From NCBI GenBank assembly GCA_037127255.1, contig JBANSL010000005.1, positions 186,001-250,000 of the forward strand: 64,000 nucleotides of DNA, given 5' to 3'. Positions 12,669 to 20,748 of the stretch are shown piece after piece. The position numbers and the translations under genes are program-made. The stretch is from Persicaria tinctoria (lineage: Eukaryota; Streptophyta; Magnoliopsida; Caryophyllales; Polygonaceae). The notes under the pieces are model-generated. The model ran no database searches and was not told the origin of the DNA. It saw only the letters and a program-made list of their open reading frames with translations. Numbering within the stretch: position 1 is the first letter of the stretch; every line of letters begins with the position of its first letter.

Positions 12669-12857
12669 ATGTCGTCCGAACCAAGACAAATTCCACGAGA
12701 AGACATGTTCACCAAACACTACAAAAAAGAGGCGCTTGGAGGCATCGCTTTTACTGCAACGTGCCGTCACTGCGGCCATCGCTACACTGTGACCAACAAC
12801 CTGCAGCACGGTCATCTTAAGAGGCACATAAACAACAAGCATGCCGACGAGATCTAG
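12669..12857 (+). CDS. Small BED-like zinc-finger protein of the MULE
   Basis: An intact 62-residue frame begins MSSEPRQIPREDMFTKHYKK. Residues 33-59 carry CRHCGHRY, then HLKRHINNKH: a CX2C...HX3HX4H arrangement typical of BED-type DNA-binding fingers found in plant transposons. The start is the first ATG about 60 bp after a TATA box (12601). It faces the coiled-coil gene across the palindrome-bearing promoter. Inference: it is a candidate for the factor that binds the ACCGCAT palindromes, or that counters silencing as VANC proteins do for VANDAL MULEs. It is also possible that it is the N-terminal exon of a longer protein, though no downstream partner is evident. Confidence 0.65.
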   Translation: MSSEPRQIPREDMFTKHYKKEALGGIAFTATCRHCGHRYTVTNNLQHGHLKRHINNKHADEI

Positions 12858-13226
12858 GATTTATGTGTTTATCCGAGTTATGTGTAGTCGTTTGTATGTG
12901 TTAGTGCGATGAAGTTGTTCTTATTGTTGGTTTTGTAGTCGTTCGTTTGTGGCAGTGTGATGAAGTTGTTGTTATTGTTTGTTGTGTAGTAGTTTGTTTG
13001 TCGTCTAGTTGTAACAATGTTGTTTGAATAATAAGTCGGTTCGTATGCTATTTGTGTCATGTGTTTCCTATTTCAACATATTTTCTATTTTCCTTGCCAC
13101 ATTTGAAATAATATGTCATAGAAATCACCGATCGGGATGCAATACATAATTTCATTAAACGGTTGAACTGCTTAGGAATGAAAATACAACAAATGCACAT
13201 CACACTACATACTTGGTAATGCATGT
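12858..13226. other. Spacer with GT-rich imperfect repeats
   Basis: Contains two or three imperfect repeats of about 70 bp (tgtgatgaagttgttnttattgtt...tagtcgtttgt) downstream of the zinc-finger gene. No coding sequence recognised. Confidence 0.5.
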
Positions 13227-13555
13227 CTAATCACTACCTTCGTCCGATGACCTCTCATTAATGGAAATGACAATATTCATTTGGTTGAACGCGTAATGCC
13301 TTTCACCTGCGTTGAATGATCGCAGCTTTCGGATAACATGCTCACATAGGCCATCAGCCCCGAACATGTAAACATCGTACCGACAATAACTTCTAATGTG
13401 ATTCACAATACGCGCCTCTGCATCTAAGTAATACGATTCGGGAAATCCTCTGTCGTCATAACAATGCGCACAAGAAAACTCGATCGGATATGCTATGTCA
13501 GTGTCTGTCTCGAATTGACGCTGTAGGATTACGCACGAATATCTATACGGTATGC
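13227..13555 (-). CDS. Open minus-strand frame lacking ATG, probable exon
   Basis: Reading leftward from about 13555 the frame stays open for 109 codons to TAG at 13227-13229 and has no ATG at its start. It encodes a hydrophilic, cysteine-containing protein (EFSCAHCYDDRGFPESYYLD, later YMFGADGLCEHVIRKL, ending SSDEGSD). The stretch 'taatcctacag' at about 13521-13531 read on the minus strand could be a 3' splice site, so this may be a second exon. CX2C near the middle may bind metal. No family recognised. The palindromes at 13559 and 13584 lie just upstream. Confidence 0.45.
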
Positions 13556-13558
13556 ATC

Positions 13559-13601
13559 ACCGCATATCTATACAGTATGCATCACCGCATAGATATGCGG
13601 T
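13559..13601. repeat. Two palindromes between divergent small ORFs
   Basis: ACCGCATATCTATACAGT (13559) and ACCGCATAGATATGCGGT (13584); a half-site lies just before at about 13543. They separate the minus frame at 13227-13555 from the plus module with TATA box at 13705. Confidence 0.8.
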
Positions 13602-13704
13602 AGTAAAAAAACCCGGAAACATACCGGCACGGGGACATCGTGATCTTCTTCCGTCATCGGAGTTGGTCGTCCAAATTCCATCGGTCGAAGGAGAGCGAGC
13701 CTCT

Positions 13705-13710
13705 TATAAA
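13705..13710 (+). promoter_or_regulatory. TATA box of foldback module, unit 1
   Basis: TATAAA, 10 bp before the ATG of the 38-codon ORF and about 105 bp after the palindrome. The counterpart in unit 2 (14518-14523) is identical, so the element is conserved between units. Confidence 0.5.
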
Positions 13711-13719
13711 AGTGCGAAG

Positions 13720-13836
13720 ATGAGAAATTCCGTCGTCAGTTCCGACGAAAGTTCTCAGCTTCGTCCTCTTGTAAGAGGTTCATTCTCCCTTGACAGATTT
13801 AATTTAGACGCCCACTACGACGACGGACGAAGATGA
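13720..13836 (+). CDS. 38-residue ORF, unit 1 of the duplicated module
   Basis: MRNSVVSSDESSQLRPLVRG... ending YDDGRR. The same length, start and stop are kept in unit 2 with four residue changes (S8F, D25E, F27C, D30N). A splice-donor-like GTACGT follows at about 13855 (GTAAGT in unit 2). The ATG is too close to the TATA box for a normal leader, so translation from this ATG is doubtful; it may simply be transcribed leader for the hairpins. No family recognised. Confidence 0.3.
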   Translation: MRNSVVSSDESSQLRPLVRGSFSLDRFNLDAHYDDGRR

Positions 13837-13903
13837 CGGTGTACCCATACCGGTACGTTTCCGAAGCATTTACAATTTTGGTTGGATGAGAAACAGTCAT
13901 TCG

Positions 13904-13969
13904 CAGGATAATGTTAAAGATGTTGTGGACGTACATGTGTACTATCACAACATCTTTCACATTATCCTG
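13904..13969 (+). ncRNA. Foldback hairpin H1, unit 1
   Basis: Arms CAGGATAATGTTAAAGATGT... and its reverse complement pair at 23 of 24 positions across an 18-nt loop that itself holds GTACATGTGTAC. Such a near-perfect short stem is what a small-RNA precursor would need; expression is not known. Confidence 0.6.
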
Positions 13970-14034
13970 TGGATACATATTGCATTTTTTTAGATCGAAT
14001 CTACATAACACTATATCGAAGCGATATAACCCGA

Positions 14035-14097
14035 GCAACATGCCAGCGGCCTGCGATTTCAATCAAAAGACACAAATCGCCGGCCGTGGCATGTTGC
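14035..14097 (+). ncRNA. Foldback hairpin H2, unit 1
   Basis: The 5' arm GCAACATGCCAGCGGCC... and 3' arm GGCCGTGGCATGTTGC pair over about 23 bp with one bulged G and one mismatch; loop about 14 nt containing AAAAGACAC. Confidence 0.65.
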
Positions 14098-14179
14098 CTA
14101 GGCTATCAACGCTATTGAGCCATGAAAAAAAGCATACTTACGGATTTTAATTAATTTATGAGACGAAGCGATATAACCC

Positions 14180-14248
14180 GTGCAAACTGGTCAATGGTCA
14201 AAATTTTTGATCAGAAGACACAAATCTTTGGCCATGACTAGTTCGCAC
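14180..14248 (+). ncRNA. Foldback hairpin H3, unit 1 (relative of H2)
   Basis: Arms GTGCAAACTGGTCAATGGTC and GGCCATGACTAGTTCGCAC pair over about 25 positions including G-U pairs. It is preceded by the same GCGATATAACCCG box as H2 and has the same AGAAGACACAAAT loop side, so H2 and H3 look like diverged copies. Confidence 0.6.
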
Positions 14249-14316
14249 AGATTATCATCGCTTTTCCGCCACGGCAAATGTCACAAACCGGCCATGAGGG
14301 GTATATATAGATACAT

Positions 14317-14407
14317 ACCGCATGCCCATGCGGTATACGATACCGCATGTGTAAGCGGTTGGTCACCGCATGGGCATGCGGTATGCATCACTGCATAGAT
14401 ATGCGGT
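14317..14407. repeat. Four palindromes between the two module units
   Basis: Copies at 14317, 14342 (ACCGCATGTGTAAGCGGT), 14365 and 14390 (ACTGCATAGATATGCGGT). A GTATATATAG sequence precedes them at about 14301. Confidence 0.85.
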
Positions 14408-14532
14408 AGACGGTAGTCAGAAAAACCGGAAACCTACTGGCACGGGGACATCGTGATCTTCTTCCGCCATCGGAGTTGGTCGTCCAAATTCCATCGGTCG
14501 GAGAAGAGCGAGCCTCTTATAAAAGTGCGAAG

Positions 14533-14649
14533 ATGAGAAATTCCGTCGTCAGTTTCGACGAAAGTTCACAGCTACGTCCTCTTGTAAGAGGTTCATTCTC
14601 CCTCGAGAGATGTAATTTGAACGCCCACTACGACGACGGACGAAGATGA
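14533..14649 (+). CDS. 38-residue ORF, unit 2 of the duplicated module
   Basis: MRNSVVSFDESSQLRPLVRG... ending YDDGRR. Open over the full length like its unit 1 partner, with TATAAA at 14518 and a GTAAGT donor-like site at about 14668. Same doubt about translation as unit 1. Confidence 0.3.
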   Translation: MRNSVVSFDESSQLRPLVRGSFSLERCNLNAHYDDGRR

Positions 14650-14707
14650 CGGTGTACCTGTACCGGTAAGTTTCCGATGCATTGGTTGGATGAGCAATAG
14701 TCATCCG

Positions 14708-14773
14708 CAGGATAACATAAAAGATGTTATGGACGTACATGTGTACTATCACAACGTCTTTCACGTTATCCTG
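14708..14773 (+). ncRNA. Foldback hairpin H1, unit 2
   Basis: Arms CAGGATAACATAAAAGATGT... and CACAACGTCTTTCACGTTATCCTG; pairing is maintained by G-U pairs with about two mismatches. The 18-nt loop is identical to unit 1. Confidence 0.55.
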
Positions 14774-14838
14774 CCGATAACTATTGCATTTTATTAGATC
14801 GAAGCTACATAACCCCATATCGAAGCGATATAACCCGA

Positions 14839-14901
14839 GCAACATGCCAGCGGCCAGCGATTTCAATCAAAAGACACAAATCGCTGGCCGTGGCATGTTG
14901 C
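14839..14901 (+). ncRNA. Foldback hairpin H2, unit 2
   Basis: Arms pair completely apart from one bulged G: 5' GCAACATGCCAGCGGCCAGC and 3' GCTGGCCGTGGCATGTTGC. At the position where unit 1 has a T/C mismatch, this unit has an A-T pair. Confidence 0.65.
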
Positions 14902-14982
14902 CTAGGCTATCATCGCTATTGAGCCATGAAAAAAGCATACAAACGGATTTTATCTACTTTATGAGACGAAGCGATATAACCC

Positions 14983-15051
14983 GTGCAAAATAGTCAATGG
15001 TCAAAAATTTCAATCTGAAGACACAAATCTTTGGCCATGACTAGTTCGCAC
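14983..15051 (+). ncRNA. Foldback hairpin H3, unit 2
   Basis: 5' arm GTGCAAAATAGTCAATGGTC; the 3' arm is identical to that of unit 1. The stem remains mostly paired. Confidence 0.55.
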
Positions 15052-15118
15052 AGATTATCATCGCTTTTCCGCCACGACAAACGTCACGAACCGGCCATGG
15101 GGGTATATATAGATGAAT

Positions 15119-15303
15119 ACCGCATGGGCATGCGGTATACGGTGGTTCACCGTGTACCTATACGGTTGTGCACCGTATACCTATGCGGTGATATACCGCA
15201 TGCCCATACGGTGTCCATAGTACCGTGTACCTATGCGGTGGGCCCACAAATTCAAATACTTCAACACCAACGGTCAGTTGGAACCACCACATAGGTATGC
15301 GGT
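15119..15303. repeat. Six palindromes upstream of the transposase region
   Basis: Copies at 15119, 15149 (ACCGTGTACCTATACGGT), 15172, 15195, 15222 and 15286. Several arms show ACCGTGT or ATACGGT, that is C to T or G to A changes at the CpG of the arm. Confidence 0.85.
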
Positions 15304-15382
15304 GTTACTGTATAAGAAGTCTTACGTTCCCCGTTGGAATGCATCCAATCCCCTCACACCTCATCTACGGCCGTTTTCTAAT

Positions 15383-15529
15383 ATGGTTAACGACGACACC
15401 AGTCGACGACCTTCAAGCCCAGGGGAGGAAGCACCTACAACTACGCCAATGGCGGATAACTCACCACCCCCTCGTCTTCCGGTTTGTGATTACTGTAATA
15501 TTTATCATTTGGAATGTCGTTGTAGGTAG
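15383..15529 (+). CDS. Small Cys-rich ORF, possible first exon of the transposase
   Basis: 48 codons starting MVNDDTSRRPSSPGEEAP and ending in CDYCNIYHLECRCR, a CX2C...CXC cluster that could bind zinc. TAG closes the frame at 15527; the sequence TGTAG|GTAGAA at the end could also be a splice donor, but joining it to the next open exon at 15700 would put that exon out of frame. It may therefore be a separate small gene. It lies directly after the six palindromes. Confidence 0.4.
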   Translation: MVNDDTSRRPSSPGEEAPTTTPMADNSPPPRLPVCDYCNIYHLECRCR

Positions 15530-15699
15530 AATAAAGGTAGTGGAATAACCAGAATATAGGTAGTGGAATCATATGGAATGGAAACCAAGATATAGATACC
15601 GGTTTTTAAAAGTAGGGGAATAAATTAGGTTCTGGAGTACAACATACGGAAACCATGAATGGGTCACGTAATATTTATGTACTGTTTGCATGCTGGCAG

Positions 15700-18600
15700 C
15701 TACCACTGGAGGAGCAGGCTGATCCGATGCCGGAAGACGGTCAGGACGATCAGGCCCGTAACCAGGAGTACCGCGATTACACTCCCGAATTTGCTACATC
15801 CCAGACGTGGACCAATCGCGACGATCTCCTACAACACTGACAAGCAAGCGTTCTTGGGGGAGCACTCCTACAAGTCGTGGGAGTCTATTGCTCGCATGTG
15901 AGAAGTACGACCAGTACACTCCCCGTAAGAGACCGCGAGTAGCCGGAGATGATGCAAGCGGGAACACGCGCAGAGCTGTTTCGAAGATAGAGGGGTGTCC
16001 GTTTGCATTGTCTGGCGTGGAGTTCAAACGGGGCGAATGGGGCCTGTACGTTATTCATGGCAAGCACAACCATCTACTCCCCGGTGCATTGGACGGTCAC
16101 CCCTACGTCGGACGGATGGATGCAGATGAAAGAGACACTACGTTGGCCCTTACCGTCGCTGGTACCCCACCAAAACCGATTTTAGCTACATTGAAGATGA
16201 CAGCTGACGCACGACAGAAGCTGAACTTCACATCGCGGCGCCAAGTGTACAATGCGAGAGCAAAGTTTAAAGCTGAAACGAGAGGAGATCGAACAGTCTC
16301 CCAGGAAGCACTCTGCATTTTGCGGGATAAGGGTTACTACTATTGTACGAGGAGATCCCCTGACGATCCCAACAGGCTTCAAGATCTATTCATCGCCCAT
16401 ACAGACGATCGCCATCTTCTAGCCATGTTTCCATACGTCGTCCTCGTCGATAGTACATACCGTACGAATGCGTAAGTTTCTATATACACTTATTCTTTTA
16501 CCCATTCCCACCAGGGCATGCGAACTCAAATATTTCATTGTGCAGGTATGAGATCCCTTTGTGTGAGTTCGTTGGATTTACTTGCACAAACAAGAACTTC
16601 GTCATCGGGTTCTGCTTCATGTCGCACGAGAACACAGATACGTACATTTGGGCGTTGGGGCAGCTCGTTTACCTCATGCGAGGTAATCTTCCTAACGTTG
16701 TTGTCACTGATCGAGAGTTGGGGTTGATTGCGGCGCTACGAGAAGTTCTTCCCAATGTCAGGCATATGTTGTGCACAGTGCACGTCCTCCGACGATGCAA
16801 AGAAGTTGCTTTCCAGAAGTCAAAGAATCTTGATGTTGCTAGGCGTTTCAAGAACGCATGTGTTGGCTTGTTCCAATCCAGATCGGTTGAAACTTTCGTC
16901 GCTAGAAGGAGGGGTATGCATGCAGAGTAGGGGCATATCGAAGGGCTTATGCCGTATTTGGAGGTGACGTGGTTACGAGATTACTCGGAGCAGATAGTTC
17001 ATGCATGGACAGACGCAATCCAGCATTTTGGTACGACCACGACGAACAGGTGTGCCTACGATTTCATTATAAAATTCATTATACACGTAATTTGTTTACA
17101 TATAACGATCTTCACCTGCGAGTCTCACTTATCTTTTAGGGTTGAGGCTGCTCATTCTGTGTTGAAAAAGACCTTAAACTCTGCAGTCGGTGATTTCACT
17201 CACGTGATAAACACAATCGATCTGATGATGTCGGATCAAATATGGGAGGTGAAGAATACAATGGGGAGAGCGAACAACACCTAGCCTACAGACTCCCACG
17301 ACCTATGGATTTTCGATCGAATTCGGAATATTGTGTCGAAGGAATGTTTCAACCTGTTGTTCGAAATCTACACAAAGATGGAAGCCGAGCCACCTTCGCA
17401 ACCATGCAGAGATGCATATTGGAGGGACGTTTACGATCTTCCATGCACACATGACATGCAAGCTTGTCGAGACACACATATACCCATCAGACCATCCCAG
17501 ATACACATTTTTTGGAAGCAATTGGATTTCAAGAGGCCTCATGTTGACAACATCAAGGATAACACTCCCCTCAGCAGAGCTGATGTGGACATGTCGCGCA
17601 TGATCAGTTTGTTCCAGAGCGGAGCTATGGACGAGGATACTCGTTGGAGAATCGCGTCGGCATTCAACGACGGTGATCGTCCCTCTCATACACCGTTGAC
17701 CACCCCTGACCCGGAGGACCGTAGACCGCCCGGGAGACCGAGGACTCGCCACCCCTGTCAGACGAACCCTCTACCTTGGGAACGTGAGCATGCTCGGGAT
17801 CAACGTCGGGCAGATAGACAAGCGACCACTGGATCCGCACGAGGGCGAGGCCGAGGTCGGGGTCAACCGGCATCAAACGAAACAGATGACGTGGAAGGTA
17901 CTGAGGAGGCCACTGGGTCCAACGACATTGCCATTGACGACCCTCCTAGGGGCCGAGGAGTAGGCAGAGGACGAGGACGGGGTCGTGGAAGGGGACGTGG
18001 ATGAGGTCGATCAGCGTCGGAGCCAGCTCCGGAGATTGTAGGTGACATTCCGACACCAGCACCTACGGCGCGTCCACCACAGAATCTACCTCGAGTAGAA
18101 TTCAATTGGGGCACTGGCAACATCGACGAATTCATTATTACTTTCATACAAGTTGTCACAAATGTTGCAGGTGATGGTCACTTTGGGTATAGGTCTTTAG
18201 CTTGTCTTCTGAACTTGGGACAAGACGCATGGCTTAGAGTTCGACGAGAGCTGGTCGTTGAGTTGCAGGTGCATTCAGATCGGTACCATTACTATCCGGC
18301 CTTAGATGAGCTCATAATGAGGGTCAACTATTTCGGCACGTGTCATGATGCTACGTATTGGATGGAGATTCCGATCATGGGCGAGGTGTTTGCCATGCTT
18401 CACCAGCGTCCTTTGGTGATTTTGTCACAGATGATGCCTATGTTGTGCCTACCTCTGTACGCCACCGGTGGCCCGTCAGTACCGGCCTATGAGGAGCTAG
18501 ATGGAATAGCTTTAGTCGGCAACAGCAATCATTTCGTTCCGGTACGTTTCGTATTTCATATTCATTAATTTGTTATTGTTTTGTTTCTCTTTTCTGACAT

Positions 18601-18782
18601 CAATATTAACCTTGTATTCACAGATTTGGTTGTTGCCAGGTTCACCTCTTCCTCCAGTATACGTCACATGGACACGGCATCACGATCGCACTGTCGACGG
18701 TTGGGACGAGCAGTTTGCAGCGAGGATTGCACGATATAGAGCTTACCGCCGTCGTGATGGTGGTCGTCCCCTACCGTATTAG
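15700..18782 (+). pseudogene. MULE transposase with C-terminal OTU-like domain, several nonsense codons
   Basis: Domains in order: degraded N-terminus with frameshifts (15700-15900); FAR1/WRKY-GCM1-like zinc segment (CEKYDQYTPRKR... KIEGCPFALSG... HGKHNH); MULE transposase core with catalytic residues visible as VLVDSTYRTN (first Asp), VVTDRELGL (second Asp) and NRVEAAHSVLK (Glu); SWIM-like segment YDLPCTHDMQAC; an arginine-glycine-rich linker; and an OTU-like cysteine protease domain (18172-18700) with DGHFGYRS and NSNHFVP. Introns fit at 16472-16545, 17050-17139 and 18542-18623. In-frame stops sit at 16928, 17282 and 18002, so the gene is inactive here. The catalytic Cys of the OTU box is Phe. 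The transposase would cut and join element ends in the nucleus. Confidence 0.87.
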
Positions 18783-19169
18783 CATTTCCCAGTTTCTGAT
18801 GTCACTTTTCGAACTTCATATGTTCAATTGGGTTGTATCTTTCTCTATTCCATTTCACAACCGAACTCCGTATTTTCGTCATCGCTTATATTTATCGCAC
18901 TTTCGTTTTAATCATCTTTCTTTTCAATTCAACATATGATTTTTTTCAGATCACGGCGTTTATTACAAGTTAATTCCACTGTAGTAGGATATACCATTGC
19001 AGATGTCCATGGATTATACGATAAATTCGTAGTGTCGGCGAATACCGCATACCCAAGCGGTGTGGATCGGTTCCTATCGGTCCACTCAGCTCCTCCAAAT
19101 AGTTACGCGCAAATCGGGTTATCCGATACCCACCGCATGGGTATGCGGTGACGTTGAAACGGGACGGGG
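18783..19169. other. 3' non-coding part of the MULE with two palindromes
   Basis: No coding sequence. Holds palindromes at 19044 (ACCGCATACCCAAGCGGT) and 19132 (ACCGCATGGGTATGCGGT). Confidence 0.7.
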
Positions 19170-20592
19170 GTGCTTGAAAGAGCATGTTTAGTATTGCATT
19201 ATAGATTACATTTAGCATAGTTTAGTTGTGAATAGTGCATATTTTAGTTACAATTACATGTTTACCTGTGGTGTTGGAAGAGTCGGAATCTATGGAATTT
19301 TATGGTTAATTTCAGGTAAATGTGGATCCGACGAGGAAGTAGGAGACTCTTGGATGAAAGAAGATTCAAGTTGAGGAAGAAAAGTGAAGAGCACGGGAGC
19401 GGAGTCGAATTTCGAGAGCCTAAGTGAATAACAAGTCATCAAAAGTTGTCGCCAGACATACTGAACTTGTTTCGCACTTTCTGAAGGCCTCGGTGGTCCG
19501 ATTGACTATTATAACCATGCGTTGGAAAGCTCTCTTTGAGATCTACAACTTTCGTGTTGACATCGAGACCAAATTCGAAACTGGAAAATCGCTGTGAACA
19601 GTAAAAGCCGCCCCGCGGCCAAGCTAGCCGCCCCGCGGTCCGAACCTCTGACGAGCGCTTTCGCTGATCGCTGGCCGCCCCGCGGCCCTCGCAGAAACAC
19701 GTCGTTCAGAATTGGATTTTACTTAGGGTTTTATTATGTTATTTTGGGCCGACTTTCTCTAGGCTATTTAAGACTTTTCTAGTTTGTTCTACCATCAACC
19801 TTAGGCACTTTACACCATTGTTGAGAGCGCCGTTGAGCATGAGCAACTAAACTCTCGAGGTTTCGCCTACAGTTTGGATCTTTGATTGTTGAATTGTGAG
19901 TTTCTTAATCTAGTTCTTATTCCTATTGCAATGTTTTGACTTCCTTGTGCTTAATTGCTTGAATGTGTTTTATTCTCTTTGGCCTGGCCGACTAGTTAGA
20001 GTGGATTCATTCAATTGCTAGGGTTTTGTGGATTCCTCGTAGCGAACCTTAACCCAAAGTGGCAATCATATCCCTTTAGGACTCGTAGGACTAATTGGAT
20101 GTGTAGGAAGTTGAATACATGTTGAATATCGACTCGTAGCTTGATATTATGTGTACCTTGGTTAATTCATAATCTTAATGCTATCTCTAGGTTGAATCTT
20201 AACCGTGTTAGGGTTATTTAGAGATAAGGGTTGCTAGGACTCGTAGGACTAGTAATTTACCTAAGATCTGGACAATGACATTGATAGGAAAAGACAAGAA
20301 CTAGAGGCTGAAACAAGGATCGAATTCATCAATCGAAGTGATAAATTGTAGGTGAACCTATTTCTCTCCGCTGAATTCTACAACCAATTTCTTTTGTTTG
20401 CTTGCTTCCGCTTTGCTAAAAGGCGGATCTTTTCACACTAAAAACTCTCCCTTTTCTCTATTAGCAATTATAATTAGACTTGAATTTAATAGATTTCCCT
20501 GTGGATCGATCTCTTACTTGCACGCTATACTAGTTAGTGAGTTTGAGTATTCTTTGGCAAGAACAACGACAGGTTTTCCTCTTGTCAGTGCT
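19170..20592. mobile_element. Ty3/gypsy-type solo LTR (19175-20587) with TSD GTGCT
   Basis: GTGCT occurs at 19170-19174 and 20588-20592, and the 1413 bp between start TGAAAG and end TTGTCA (TG...CA). No primer-binding site or coding domain lies inside, as expected for an LTR left by recombination. The sequence near the 3' end (CCCTGTGGATCGATCTC) resembles Athila/Tat LTR ends. It contains three GCCGCCCCGCGG blocks around 19607-19685. Removing it restores continuous MULE DNA (...GGGGGTGCTCACCGCC...). Confidence 0.88.
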
Positions 20593-20593
20593 C

Positions 20594-20715
20594 ACCGCCG
20601 GAACATGCGGTATGTCTCTATACGGTGGGTACTACCGCATATACATGCGGTGAACTACCGCATGTATATGCGGTAGTTCGTTGACCGTCATTAACTCACC
20701 GCATATCTATGCGGT
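20594..20715. repeat. Right-end cluster of four palindromes
   Basis: Copies at 20594 (ACCGCCGGAACATGCGGT), 20634, 20657 and 20698, the last 5 bp inside the right inverted repeat. They mirror the cluster at the left end, as subterminal transposase sites would. Confidence 0.85.
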
Positions 20716-20720
20716 GATTA

Positions 20721-20748
20721 GCAGTGAAAATAGTATAAATTAGCGGTG
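20721..20748 (-). repeat. Right terminal inverted repeat of the MULE
   Basis: Reverse complement reads CACCGCTAATTTATACTATT then TTCACTGC, with three differences from the left end. The last palindrome (20698-20715) lies 5 bp inside. Confidence 0.85.

Larger units (their letters stand above)
13584..15136 (+). repeat. Tandem duplication of a 0.75-kb foldback module
   Basis: Unit 1 (about 13584-14334) and unit 2 (about 14390-15136) are aligned end to end at an offset near 813 bp. Each has palindrome(s), TATA box, a 38-codon ORF, a good splice-donor-like site after the ORF, three RNA-capable hairpins, then palindromes again. Differences are mostly substitutions and small indels; overall identity looks near 90 percent by eye. 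Confidence 0.9.
7715..20748 (+). mobile_element. Large multigene Mutator-like (MULE) DNA transposon
   Basis: Its ends are inverted copies of each other: the first 28 bp (CACCGCTAATTTTTACTA...) and the reverse complement of the last 28 bp (CACCGCTAATTTATACTA...) match at 25 positions. Between them lie a PMD gene, small ORFs, a MULE-type transposase with OTU-like tail, and dispersed 18-bp palindromes found only inside these limits. Span is 13,034 bp, of which 1,418 bp are a later solo-LTR insertion with its duplication. No clear 9-bp target duplication is visible (left flank TTATATGTA, right flank GAGATATCG), so insertion is either old or the flanks have changed. Boundaries rest on the inverted repeat and the palindrome distribution. 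Confidence 0.85.

Noticed and set aside
15794..16382. Minus-strand ORFs opposite the transposase
   Set aside because: Shadow frames of the MULE coding region.
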